Virus record (IMG/VR): IMGVR_UViG_3300033141_002292
Span: 1 to 62,207 of that record
Length of the DNA: 62,207 bases
Reading direction: 5' to 3' (one strand)
Origin: a virus
The translations under genes and the position numbers were made by a program. Within the stretch, counting starts at the first letter, position 1. Every line of letters starts with the position of its first letter. The notes beneath the pieces are model-generated. The model saw only the letters and a list, made by a program, of their open reading frames with translations, ran no database searches and was not told where the DNA came from. Positions 44,063 through 51,677 of the stretch are shown here, one piece after another.

Positions 44063-44860
44063 ATGGAAGGCATCATTACCGCGATAGAAAACAATCAGTG
44101 GCAGGTCCTCACCGGGCTCGTGCTCCTGCTCGTCACGGCTCTCGTTCGAGACGTCAGCACGCGGGCGAAGGTCACCGGATTGGCTGCAAAGCTCATCTCA
44201 GCAATCAGCTCATACCTCAGCGGCATCGCCGTGCTGCTCCCTGTGGTCCCTGTTTGGTGGCACGCTGCTCTGATAGCTCTTGGCACCCCGCTCGCTTCGC
44301 AGGGTCTAAGGGACCTTCTCGTTGATTTGGTTGGAAGATTGATCAAGCGGAAGAAAGCTCTCCCTGTAGTCGTCGTGGTTCTGCTCACCCCGAGCTGCAC
44401 GATCCACAAAGCCCAAATCGCCACCCAAACAGCGCTCACGTCAGTTGCTGAGGGCGTTGACGCTGGTGATCGGCTTGTGGCCCGCATGATTCCCGGAGCC
44501 GCTGACGAGGCAATAGCAACAGCTCGGGTACGAATGGGGAATTGCATAGAGGGATGCGATGCGCTCGCCTATTACCACGAGGAGATGGAGCCCTGGCGAA
44601 ATGCCGTCGATGGGTTTGAAATCGTCGTAGCCTCACTGCTCGTCGTTCAAGAGCTCGTCGAGGTGTGGATCGCCACCGGGACGCTCAGTGAATCGGCTGG
44701 TGACTTCTGCGAAGAGCTCGGCGACACGACCGGGGCAGCCATGGACCTACTCGGCGTTATCGGAGTCGATCTCCCGCCATTGCTCGAGGCTGTACCACGG
44801 ACCGTCGACATTCTTTGCAATCTGATCGCAGTCAATATCGATCCAGAGGGAGGCGAATAA
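44063..44860 (+). CDS. Holin-like domain fused to a lipoprotein-like domain
   Basis: 265 aa. Residues 1-93 hold two hydrophobic helices (about 14-29 and 48-73), like a small holin. Residues 95-112 then read exactly as a lipoprotein signal: KRKK, a run of V/L, and LTPSC with Cys 112. The remainder (113-265) is a soluble, mostly helical domain. This could be a fused holin and outer-membrane spanin, or two products made from one frame. ATG 44063 has AGGAGG. A membrane lysis role is inferred from layout and neighbours. Confidence 0.55.
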   Translation: MEGIITAIENNQWQVLTGLVLLLVTALVRDVSTRAKVTGLAAKLISAISSYLSGIAVLLPVVPVWWHAALIALGTPLASQGLRDLLVDLVGRLIKRKKALPVVVVVLLTPSCTIHKAQIATQTALTSVAEGVDAGDRLVARMIPGAADEAIATARVRMGNCIEGCDALAYYHEEMEPWRNAVDGFEIVVASLLVVQELVEVWIATGTLSESAGDFCEELGDTTGAAMDLLGVIGVDLPPLLEAVPRTVDILCNLIAVNIDPEGGE

Positions 44861-44861
44861 A

Positions 44862-45071
44862 ATGGCGAAAAGCATCGGTCTAGAAGCAACAATGGTCGCT
44901 CTCCAGCTCGGAGCCGCTGTTGGTCAGTTGGTCATCGAGGCCATCGCGAATGATGACGTTGAGACGCTCAAAAAAGTAAATGAACTCTTCCCTAGGGGCC
45001 ACGACCTTCGGGCTATGGTGGCATTGGCGGCCGCTGATGAGAGAGCTCGACAGCAACTCGCAAACCTCTAG
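44862..45071 (+). CDS. Small hypothetical protein
   Basis: 69 aa, helical, with an N-terminal hydrophobic/amphipathic half and charged end. Follows the holin-like gene by one base. Function unknown; possibly lysis-associated. Confidence 0.55.
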   Translation: MAKSIGLEATMVALQLGAAVGQLVIEAIANDDVETLKKVNELFPRGHDLRAMVALAAADERARQQLANL

Positions 45072-45278
45072 ATGGAGTCATCAATGCTCATCGTGGACAA
45101 GCTCGATATGATAATCGCGGAACTTCAAATTATGAATGAGCGTCTGACTGTGCTCGAGGGGAACTCGACGATGATCTGCAATGCCTACAGCGGCATCAAT
45201 CAGCGCCTCGCCGCGCTCGAGCAACGGACTATCAAATCGCTGACGCCGACTCCTGCGCCCATCGATTCGCCGTTTTAA
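45072..45278 (+). CDS. Small coiled-coil protein
   Basis: 68 aa with heptad-like leucines (LDMIIAELQIMNERLTVLE) and a Pro-rich end. It starts directly after the previous stop and overlaps the convergent leftward operon by 4 nt. No terminator is seen at the convergence. Confidence 0.55.
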   Translation: MESSMLIVDKLDMIIAELQIMNERLTVLEGNSTMICNAYSGINQRLAALEQRTIKSLTPTPAPIDSPF

Positions 45279-46030
45279 TCGATCCAGTCGAAGGGATCGA
45301 CGCCGGTCTTGTAGTTGTAATTCATAACAGATTCACGGATGTCATCGATTGACCAGAATGGGAATTTGAATTGATTATCGCGGTCTTTTCGGTCGGCGTT
45401 CTTCTCTCGAAGCCATGCGATCCACTTGCTCCAGAGCGCTCCTTTTGGCGTGATAACCCAATGCCCGCCCGTGTCACGGGGGCCGTCAAAGAACCGAACC
45501 CAGGGATTGAACGTGGAATGCCCGGCAGTGACATGGCCAACGACTCGGCAAGATACGAGCCCCCAAGTGCCCAGATATTCGCGAAGCTCGTTGGCAAAAC
45601 CACCGTCACCTCCGACGGTGTTTTCCGGGTCTTGGTCATCGGATATTATCATGTCATCGTCTCGGGCGGTGCTACATGCATAGAGCGGCACCACGACGTT
45701 TTCCGTGCAAGTATGCTCGCAGGCATCGGCGAGTTCGGTCAAATCATGGCCGCCGAGGCTAAACCCGAGCTGAATGCCGGTTTTCCAGCCGTGGCAGAAA
45801 AATGCAACGGTTTCTAAAAGCCCACCTCGATAAAATTCTTCTTCAATCGCCGTAGTGACGTCAATCCTCATGTCTTCCCTGCTTTGGGTGATATCGATGG
45901 GATGAATCGCGCTAGGTGGGATGCCATGCTCTCGCGCGAACCCTTCGGCCTCCGGTTTGAAAGCGCCGGTGTAGTCGGCTCGTTTCACATTGCGGTCAGG
46001 GGTGAAGACGACGCCTCTCATGCGTTTCAT
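45275..46030 (-). CDS. Caspase-like (clan CD / CHAT-type) cysteine peptidase candidate
   Basis: 251 aa. Two blocks fit clan CD peptidases: a hydrophobic strand ending in His-Gly (TVAFFCHG, His 80) and, 39 residues on, a hydrophobic strand ending in Ala-Cys (VVVPLYACSTA, Cys 119). A later GHVTAGHSTFNPWVRFF block is also conserved-looking. Such proteases cleave specific proteins; the target is unknown. It is the last gene of the leftward operon and overlaps the DnaQ gene by ATGA. An alpha/beta hydrolase is an alternative reading, but no G-x-S-x-G nucleophile is present. Confidence 0.6.
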   Translation of the reverse strand: MKRMRGVVFTPDRNVKRADYTGAFKPEAEGFAREHGIPPSAIHPIDITQSREDMRIDVTTAIEEEFYRGGLLETVAFFCHGWKTGIQLGFSLGGHDLTELADACEHTCTENVVVPLYACSTARDDDMIISDDQDPENTVGGDGGFANELREYLGTWGLVSCRVVGHVTAGHSTFNPWVRFFDGPRDTGGHWVITPKGALWSKWIAWLREKNADRKDRDNQFKFPFWSIDDIRESVMNYNYKTGVDPFDWID

Positions 46031-46791
46031 CGACTTGGGAACCTCCCATTAAGAGCGCCCAGCACGATATCCAACGTTTCATTCGAGAAGCTTTGCCGGA
46101 GCATCCATCGCAAGTATCCGTGCTCGTTATCTGACAGGTAATACAGTGTGGAGCCCTTGTGTTTTCCGAAGCCGATGGCGACCTCGTCGTCAACCCAAAT
46201 GAGCTTACCGTCAAGCGTTACCCGGTCGCCGAGGCACCACTTTGAGAGTTCGTCGACATCACGCGGGAGAACATCCTCATAGTGCGCCAGTTGCGCCTCT
46301 AGAACGTCGATCGTTGCCTCCACGTCTCCCATTGCGTCGTGGGCCTCGGTGTGCTCACGGCCACAATAGAGCTTCAGCGCGCCCGCTAGATTCCTCGGCT
46401 CCATGCGGTGAAAGATCTCCATAGCATCGATGACCCTCCGGCCGGTCATGTCGAAAGTCGTTCCGGCGCGCTGATACTCGGCCTGCAACATCGGGATATC
46501 AAAGCCCATCACGTTGAAACCACCGAGGTCAGAATCACCGATGAAGTTATCGATCTCCCCATGGGTCGCACCATGGAATTTCGGGCTGTCCTTCACGTCC
46601 TCATCGGTAATACCGTGTACGTCCGTTGCGCCCTGAGGGATAGGAACGCCGGGGTTGATGAGAATCTCAACCCCGATCTCGAGCCCATCGGCTGTGAGTT
46701 TCCTGGCGGCAAACTGAACGATCCGATCCTTCTCGGTGTCTATGCCCGTCGTTTCAAGATCGAAAATTACGAGTGGTTTTTCAAGCTTCAT
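46027..46791 (-). CDS. DnaQ-like 3'-5' exonuclease with C-terminal ExoX-like domain
   Basis: 254 aa. The DEDD exonuclease motifs are clear: FDLETTGID near the N-terminus, an NVMGFDIPML block and HDAMGDVEAT (DEDDh type). The last 60 residues, with FGKHKGSTLYYL then YLRWML, match the C-terminal domain of exonuclease-X-like phage proteins. It probably degrades or proofreads DNA during replication or recombination. Start preceded by GAAAGGAAAGAC. Confidence 0.85.
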   Translation of the reverse strand: MKLEKPLVIFDLETTGIDTEKDRIVQFAARKLTADGLEIGVEILINPGVPIPQGATDVHGITDEDVKDSPKFHGATHGEIDNFIGDSDLGGFNVMGFDIPMLQAEYQRAGTTFDMTGRRVIDAMEIFHRMEPRNLAGALKLYCGREHTEAHDAMGDVEATIDVLEAQLAHYEDVLPRDVDELSKWCLGDRVTLDGKLIWVDDEVAIGFGKHKGSTLYYLSDNEHGYLRWMLRQSFSNETLDIVLGALNGRFPSR

Positions 46792-46915
46792 TAGTCTTTC
46801 CTTTCATTCTCCGTGCATTGGTCGCTGCCCGTCGGCACTTGCCGGAGCAGTAAATCTGATGAGATAGGTCCGTTTTGAATTCCGTACCGCACCGGCAACG
46901 GCGCTTATATTTCAT
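46781..46915 (-). CDS. Very small zinc-knuckle protein
   Basis: 44 aa, basic, with CRCG near the N-terminus and CSGKC 16 residues later, a likely zinc site. GAGGAAAG precedes the ATG at 46915. It overlaps the next gene upstream and the DnaQ start downstream. Too short for usual gene callers. Confidence 0.6.
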   Translation of the reverse strand: MKYKRRCRCGTEFKTDLSHQIYCSGKCRRAATNARRMKGKTNEA

Positions 46916-47108
46916 CTTTCCTCAGCACCCTAGCGGTTCGTGTGACCAACTCGAGCGCGCACATGATGTCAACGAAATCAGCCTTTGGCAGCTTGAATTC
47001 GTGCCATTCTGTCGTGCCGATGCGAGCAAAGGTGAACCTGAAGAATTCTTCGTCTTCAATGCAGTGCATCAGGATATTCCCGACGGTGGATGTTGTTTCA
47101 TTTTTCAT
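46905..47108 (-). CDS. Small hypothetical protein
   Basis: 67 aa, alpha/beta (EEFFRFTFARIGTTEWHEFKLP then a helix). ATG 47108 forms an ATGA overlap with the ASCH stop, so the longer frame upstream is not used. Unknown function. Confidence 0.55.
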   Translation of the reverse strand: MKNETTSTVGNILMHCIEDEEFFRFTFARIGTTEWHEFKLPKADFVDIMCALELVTRTARVLRKDEI

Positions 47109-47565
47109 CGAGCCGCTCCTTGAAAAGCTCAGTGACCGCATCAGCGGCCTCGGCCAGGGTCTTATTGATGGCCTCCGGAACCCTCCAAAGCCCTTGGGTG
47201 CCTCGGCAGGGTATCGGATCGTCGAAGGCGATTGGGTCGGCGAGCTTCCATCCAACGGGGCCAAACCACCAAGGATCATCGTCTGGAATAACGGTTGTGT
47301 CATCGTAGAATCCAGTCACCCGGACCAACCCGACGATTCCGATTGGGCAAGACTTTGAATAGGGTGCGTCGTAGAGCCCTTCCTCTCGCATCCAATTCGC
47401 CGCCTCGTCGTCGTATTTCACCCCGGCATGAATGGCGATGTACTGCCCGATCACGCTTTCCCACGGCTTCCACGAGCGATTCTCGATACGTTTTGAGCCG
47501 TAAAGGATCGCGCTCGGCCATGGCCTATGAAGGGTAAGAACTCGGAATTCGGTTTGCATCGTCAT
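47098..47565 (-). CDS. ASCH-domain protein
   Basis: 155 aa. Starts with the ASCH/PUA-like signature LTLHRPWPSAILYGSKRIENRSW, then GQYIAIHAG, a CPIGIVGLVRV strand and a GLWRVP end. ASCH proteins bind RNA or modified nucleobases. Start after GGAAAGATG. Role in the phage unknown. Confidence 0.8.
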   Translation of the reverse strand: MTMQTEFRVLTLHRPWPSAILYGSKRIENRSWKPWESVIGQYIAIHAGVKYDDEAANWMREEGLYDAPYSKSCPIGIVGLVRVTGFYDDTTVIPDDDPWWFGPVGWKLADPIAFDDPIPCRGTQGLWRVPEAINKTLAEAADAVTELFKERLDEK

Positions 47566-47755
47566 CTTTCCTTTCCACGATCACCGCTCCAGACTGAAGC
47601 GGGCAGCACTTAGGGATGCTATTAAGCGCTCCGAGGTGATAATTGCGACCGATATCGACAAAAGGATCACCAGCCGCATTCCCGCGGAGCAGAATGCAGT
47701 CGACCCAGTCATACATAAATGGACATTCCAGGCACGAGTTGACTTTGATTTTCAT
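47525..47755 (-). CDS. Small Cys-rich protein
   Basis: 76 aa with CLECPFMYDWVDCILL and later KCC; likely zinc-binding. ATG 47755 follows GAAAGGAAAG. Overlaps the ASCH gene by about 40 nt. Confidence 0.55.
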   Translation of the reverse strand: MKIKVNSCLECPFMYDWVDCILLRGNAAGDPFVDIGRNYHLGALNSIPKCCPLQSGAVIVERKDDDANRIPSSYPS

Positions 47756-47766
47756 TCTTTCCTTTC

Positions 47767-48003
47767 CTATTCGTCCTCGTCCTCGTAATCCTCTGGGATG
47801 CAGTGATCCTCCCCAAACAACGACACAAGGACCTCCTGTTGACGCTCTGTGAGCTCGCGCGGGCAGTTGCCGTCCTTGTCCTTCTCGCGTTGGATGCACG
47901 AGTCACAGAGCCTCCGATACTGATTGATCTTGGTCAGCGGTGGGTGGCTACCGTGGGGCAACCAACCGCACTCGGAGCAGCTCCCTATGATCTTCTGAGG
48001 CAT
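47767..48003 (-). CDS. Small zinc-finger protein
   Basis: 78 aa with CSECGW and CDSC knuckles about 20 residues apart and an acidic end. TAATG coupling with the gene before it. Confidence 0.6.
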   Translation of the reverse strand: MPQKIIGSCSECGWLPHGSHPPLTKINQYRRLCDSCIQREKDKDGNCPRELTERQQEVLVSLFGEDHCIPEDYEDEDE

Positions 48004-48503
48004 TACAGTATTTCGAGTACTTCACGGCGCGAGCAGACAAGCTTGTCCTGGTCGAAAATTATCCGTCCCGAGCATGCTACTCGCGTTACAACGCCATCCT
48101 GCCCGCCGTATTTTTTAGCGTCGTCGAGTTCTAGGGACGCATGAAATCCAGAATTGCAGATGGATATTTTGCCGTCATACTCGAGGACATCCCCTGGTTT
48201 AATAAATTTTCCGTTCATGTCATGCCGCAACGTCCCATTCGTTGTCAGTACATGCCACGCCTTTATGGGTGAGTTGTGAGCAAGCTCTATTTCGCCGTAG
48301 CCGTTGCCGTTGCCGTAGCCATTGCCGTTGCCGTTGCCGTAGCCGGAGCCGTCGCCGTAGCCGTAGCCGTAGCCGTTGCCGTTGCCGTAGCCATTGCCGT
48401 AGCCGTAGCCGTTGCCGTAGCCGGAGCCGTTGCCGTAGCCGTTGCCGTTGCCGTAGCCGGAGCCGTTGCCGTAGCCGGAGCCGTTGCCGTTATTCAACCC
48501 CAT
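48003..48503 (-). CDS. DUF7666-like protein with GYGNG low-complexity N-terminus
   Basis: 166 aa. Residues about 3-70 are a run of GYGNG/GNGSG units. The C-terminal 95 residues (KAWHVLTTNGTLRHD, then a PGDVLEYDG and ICNSGFHASLELDDAKKYGG) match a phage domain of unknown function that I know as DUF7666. The start ATG 48503 overlaps the previous stop. Confidence 0.65.
   Translation of the reverse strand: MGLNNGNGSGYGNGSGYGNGNGYGNGSGYGNGYGYGNGYGNGNGYGYGYGDGSGYGNGNGNGYGNGNGYGEIELAHNSPIKAWHVLTTNGTLRHDMNGKFIKPGDVLEYDGKISICNSGFHASLELDDAKKYGGQDGVVTRVACSGRIIFDQDKLVCSRREVLEIL
48297..48490. repeat. Hexamer minisatellite (GCCGTA/GCCGTT on the plus strand)
   Basis: About 30 tandem hexamers of the form GCCGTA, GCCGTT or close variants encode the GYGNG tract on the minus strand. 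Because the unit is a multiple of three, gain or loss keeps frame. Confidence 0.9.
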
Positions 48504-48790
48504 GGCTGATCTCGCCAAGCACGCACGGCGTCGTCGGTACATTCGGCGAATGAATGCACGTCAATGGCCGTAAGGGATTTCACAACAGGAGAGACCCTAC
48601 ATGATTTCGATGGACCCCTGGCCGCCAGACCCAAGACCCCACCTATATCGCTTGACCAATAGACGCACATCTGGGCATCATCCAGCGTTACACGTGAGAG
48701 ATCATCGAGATCTTTCAGTGCAACGAGACCCATGAAAACGCCTTTTTTATCGGTAAAAATCACAACTGCTTTTTTCTTTGCCTTAGCCAT
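48494..48790 (-). CDS. DUF6948-like small protein
   Basis: 98 aa. GVFMGLVALKDLDDLSRVTLDDAQMCVYWSSD...LAARGP matches the layout of a small phage/bacterial family I know as DUF6948. AAGGAGC box before ATG 48790. Function unknown. Confidence 0.6.
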   Translation of the reverse strand: MAKAKKKAVVIFTDKKGVFMGLVALKDLDDLSRVTLDDAQMCVYWSSDIGGVLGLAARGPSKSCRVSPVVKSLTAIDVHSFAECTDDAVRAWRDQPWG

Positions 48791-48800
48791 ATTTTGCTCC

Positions 48801-49124
48801 TTATTCTTTCGTGATCTCCCATTCGTCATCGATCTTCGCGATAATCATTTCAGGGTACCCCCACGTCTTCGCCTTCCTCGGTCCCCATCGATTCCTTCGG
48901 TCCATGATGGCACCACATTCGCAATAACGGTTGAGCGTGAGAGCATCGCATGCCGGGCAATACCAGGGCCTTCTATCCCCGTGTTTTTCACATACCCCAT
49001 AGTGCGTTTTGACCGGCCAAGTCCCGTGGTCGCCGACCTGGAGCGATTTCTCGACCTTGCAGGTTCCGCGCTTCTGCTCCCGGCTAAACTCGTGGTAGAA
49101 CTTGCATGATATGCAGCTTTTCAC
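48801..49124 (-). CDS. Zinc-ribbon protein
   Basis: 107 aa with two Cys clusters: CISC...C...C near the N-terminus, and CPAC...CECG in the middle. Starts in an ATGA overlap with the upstream gene. Probably nucleic-acid or protein binding; unknown. Confidence 0.6.
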   Translation of the reverse strand: MKSCISCKFYHEFSREQKRGTCKVEKSLQVGDHGTWPVKTHYGVCEKHGDRRPWYCPACDALTLNRYCECGAIMDRRNRWGPRKAKTWGYPEMIIAKIDDEWEITKE

Positions 49125-49522
49125 GGCGATTCCTTTTCAAGCTTATGCATCGCCGCGGTCAGTACGTGCCTCGCTTCACCGACTTCTTTCGCCATTCCTT
49201 CGAGGCTGAATCTGAGCTTGTCGTCTTCAGCCCTTTTTGATTTCGTGATCAATGCCTTGAATTTATTTTGATACCGCTGAACCCATCCGCGTAACTTGCT
49301 TTTCAGAAAGCTCATGGACTCCTCGCGGAGCACAGCCCTCATCTCGTTGCTGATGCCGTCGAATGAGCATCGATGGCCGTCGTGAATTGCCGTTACGATG
49401 AGGCTGAGGTTGTCACCTCGCATCAGCGTCAATAGCCGTGCCCTAAGCTCATCCTCGAACCCTACGATTGATCTCGGTGTGAGTTCGCTGGTGTTAACGC
49501 AAAATGTCATACATGCGGTCAT
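49121..49522 (-). CDS. Hypothetical helical protein, first gene of leftward operon
   Basis: 133 aa, mostly helical and basic, not recognised. AAGGAGATG box 5 nt before ATG. First gene after promoter O4. Confidence 0.6.
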   Translation of the reverse strand: MTACMTFCVNTSELTPRSIVGFEDELRARLLTLMRGDNLSLIVTAIHDGHRCSFDGISNEMRAVLREESMSFLKSKLRGWVQRYQNKFKALITKSKRAEDDKLRFSLEGMAKEVGEARHVLTAAMHKLEKESP

Positions 49523-49544
49523 TGCTCATCTCCTTTCAATCCCA

Positions 49545-49574
49545 ACCATACGCGTCAACGCGTACAGAAATCAA
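49545..49574 (-). promoter_or_regulatory. Leftward promoter with palindromic operator (O4)
   Basis: On the minus strand TTGATT (49574-49569), 18-bp spacer, TATGGT (49550-49545). The perfect palindrome TACGCGT-CA-ACGCGTA lies at 49549-49564. It controls the leftward operon 49522-45275. Confidence 0.7.
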
Positions 49575-49594
49575 CAAAAAAAGATGTATAGGTC

Positions 49595-50352
49595 TTGACA
49601 CGGAGGCCGGTTTCGATCATGCATAAGGAAGTGGGTAACCCTTCCAGCTATCCACCAAAATCACAAACGCCACGAGCCTGTAGCCCTCGTGGCGTTTTTT
49701 TGTGCCCCAAATAAATATCTTGCTGAAAATAGAATCCTGAAGCATGATCGATCTACTCGACGGCTACACTCGCCGAGCTGGAAGAAATTTGAAACACCGA
49801 GATGAAATATCCCCGATATGGCCAATACGCTTGGCTGGCGGCGGACCATCGTCTTTTTACGGACGAGGTGCCATGGCCTAATCCATAGAGCGGTGGCCGA
49901 CGCCCTCCCAACACCTGAGGAAGCGTGACACCCCAAAGTACAAGGCTGCCGGAGGAGATGATCCCTGCCAGCCTGGAAATGGTGGCCCACCCGCTATTTC
50001 GTCCCGAGCCTGAGGGATAGGAAATAAAGGCGGCTGTGATTCGGCGGTATGGCATGTCAGAGCCCGGAATTTGAGGGGAGGGGAGGGCTTAGCTCTCTAA
50101 TTCTCAGTGCATTAAAACCATATTCTCTTGCCCTCTATGCTTTAAAAAATCCCTATCCACATCACGACGCTTGAGCTTTAGCTCAAGACGAGGAGCACGC
50201 CTCGGGCTCCGAAGCTTGTAGCGCGTAGCGCGGCTAAATCAGGGGTAGAGATTCTCTCTTCTATATAAGAATTTAACTATTCGTTTACCCTCAATGCTTT
50301 TAAAAAGCCCGCAAAAGACTCTCTTCTATATGGAAAAAATGAAGAAAAAAGC
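49595..50352. other. Non-coding control / possible origin region
   Basis: About 750 bp between the two operator promoters with no convincing gene. It holds a TTGACA box (49595), a GGAAG...CTTCC hairpin (49627-49645), a strong terminator (49665-49701), a perfect stem CTTGAGCT-TT-AGCTCAAG (50170-50187), two copies of a CCCTCWATGCTTTWAAAAA-type direct repeat (50131 and 50288) and two copies of CTCTCTTCTATATR (50254 and 50319). A 45-codon frame at 49744-49881 has no good start signal. Its A/T-rich right half could be an origin. Confidence 0.5.
49665..49701 (+). terminator. Rho-independent terminator
   Basis: A 12-bp stem (AAACGCCACGAG 49665-49676 with CTCGTGGCGTTT 49686-49697), 9-nt loop and T-run to 49701. 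It would end rightward transcripts in the control region. Confidence 0.85.
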
Positions 50353-50380
50353 TTGCCCTGTACGCGTCAAAGCGTATACC
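50353..50380 (+). promoter_or_regulatory. Rightward promoter with operator (O5)
   Basis: TTGCCC (50353-50358), 16-bp spacer, TATACC (50375-50380). Operator at 50361-50376 differs from the best palindrome at one position. Drives the replication genes from 50404. Confidence 0.7.
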
Positions 50381-50403
50381 TTGGGAGAAGAAAGGAAAGG
50401 TGC

Positions 50404-50766
50404 ATGACGACGGAGAAATCAACCAATTCGACAATCTTAAGCAGAATCCAGTCCCTAGCGGTCGATCGGGCGAAGGCCAAAGGTGAACTCAAGGAGGCGT
50501 CCAGTGAGCGCCTCAAGGCTGCCAAGGAGGCTCAAGCTGAGCTTGATGATGCCATCGAGGGTTCAAACGGCTGTGAGCCTGGCGATGTTCCGAAGTTCCT
50601 GGCGGTTATTCAGGACAAGTTCGCTTCGAAGCGTCACGTCGTAAATGAAACTCAAGAGGCCTATCGAGCAGCCAAGAGCCGTTTCGATGAGGCCGACGAG
50701 GATTTCTTTTCGGCCATCGAAGACTCGAAACAGGGTTCTTTATTCGATGAGGAGGGGTCATCATGA
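50404..50766 (+). CDS. Coiled-coil early protein with clamp-binding-like tail
   Basis: 120 aa, almost entirely charged coiled coil. It ends in QGSLF (110-114) followed by an acidic tail, close to the QL(S/D)LF beta-clamp-binding motif. ATG 50404 follows GAAAGGAAAGG and is chosen over the longer frame that starts inside the promoter. First gene of the replication operon. Clamp binding is inference. Confidence 0.6.
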   Translation: MTTEKSTNSTILSRIQSLAVDRAKAKGELKEASSERLKAAKEAQAELDDAIEGSNGCEPGDVPKFLAVIQDKFASKRHVVNETQEAYRAAKSRFDEADEDFFSAIEDSKQGSLFDEEGSS

Positions 50767-51041
50767 GTCAGCTAAGTAAGGACATTGAAACCAAATTTGA
50801 TGACGCCAGGTCGGAGACTGAAACGGCTCAGAACTCCGAAGAACCTCGGGTTGTCGCAGACTCGATCACCAAAGCGACCGTGCACCTCCACGACGTTGAG
50901 AGGCTCGTGGGACGCATGAAACCCGGGTTGTTGGCTGACGGCATCAATGCGCTTCTACGGGAGCAGAGCGGGCGCGTTCGTGAGCTCTTTTTGCGATCCA
51001 TGGGTGAAGGGCCGGCGACGAAGGGGAACGACAATCACTGA
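50763..51041 (+). CDS. Hypothetical protein of replication operon
   Basis: 92 aa, helical, not recognised. ATGA overlap with the gene before it. Confidence 0.55.
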   Translation: MSQLSKDIETKFDDARSETETAQNSEEPRVVADSITKATVHLHDVERLVGRMKPGLLADGINALLREQSGRVRELFLRSMGEGPATKGNDNH

Positions 51042-51083
51042 TCTCGGTCGCTGAAAGGAAAGGGAAAGGAAAGGAAAGGAAAG

Positions 51084-51677
51084 ATGAACGAAGAGCAGCG
51101 GGTCGCATTTTCACGATCAATCCTCAAAATCGCAGACGGGGTGCTTGGCGGTGAGCTCGAAGCTGGGGCCGTCATAGAGCGATTCAAGGCCGGCATCACC
51201 TGGCTGAAGAGAGTCGAGAAACCAACAGCAACCGGCTCCTCTCCACCTGAATCGGAGAGGCTCGGCCCGACGCCGGCTGAGGTTCGAGACATTTTTGATC
51301 ATTGGCAGAAAGCGACGAATCGGCCGACGGCTGTCCTCGACACAAAACGAAAAGGGATCATCCGGCGAGGCCTGGCGAACTTCTCGGCAGTCAAAATCAA
51401 GCACCTCGTAGCATGGTGCGCCCAAGATTCATTTTATTCCGGTGCGAACGATCGCAACAAACGATATGACTGGCTCGAGACGATGTTGAGATCTAATTCT
51501 CGGATCGAAGAGCTGCTCGAGCGCTCGGCCTGGGGGAACACGGTGTCGCTCGGCGACGATGATGGGTTGGAGCAGGCTAGGAAACGAAAACACCTCGAGA
51601 GGGAGTCACTTCAGGCACTAAAGGAGCATCGGACCGATGACTATAATCGACTTGAAGAAGAGCTTAAAAAGCTCTGA
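51084..51677 (+). CDS. Replication initiator / helicase-loader-like protein
   Basis: 197 aa. The central part (about 62-145: PAEVRDIFDHWQKATNR, then KRKGIIRRGLANFS and GANDRNKRYDWLETMLRSNSRIEELL) matches the conserved C-terminal module of phage replication proteins of the replisome-organiser type. The C-terminal end is a charged helix. The ribosome-binding leader is an unusual run of five AAAGG repeats before ATG 51084. It likely loads the host helicase at the origin. Confidence 0.7.
   Translation: MNEEQRVAFSRSILKIADGVLGGELEAGAVIERFKAGITWLKRVEKPTATGSSPPESERLGPTPAEVRDIFDHWQKATNRPTAVLDTKRKGIIRRGLANFSAVKIKHLVAWCAQDSFYSGANDRNKRYDWLETMLRSNSRIEELLERSAWGNTVSLGDDDGLEQARKRKHLERESLQALKEHRTDDYNRLEEELKKL

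Noticed and set aside
48276-48509. Plus-strand frame coding an Ala/Val repeat over the hexamer tract
   Set aside because: Shadow of the minisatellite; the minus-strand frame continues into a conserved domain and belongs to the operon.
49595-49626. TTGACA as a confident promoter of a small RNA
   Set aside because: The -35 is perfect but no acceptable -10 lies 16-18 bp away; kept only as a possibility in the region note.
49661-50055. Two minus-strand frames of about 100 codons in the control region
   Set aside because: They overlap each other and the terminator, lack start signals and have unlikely composition.
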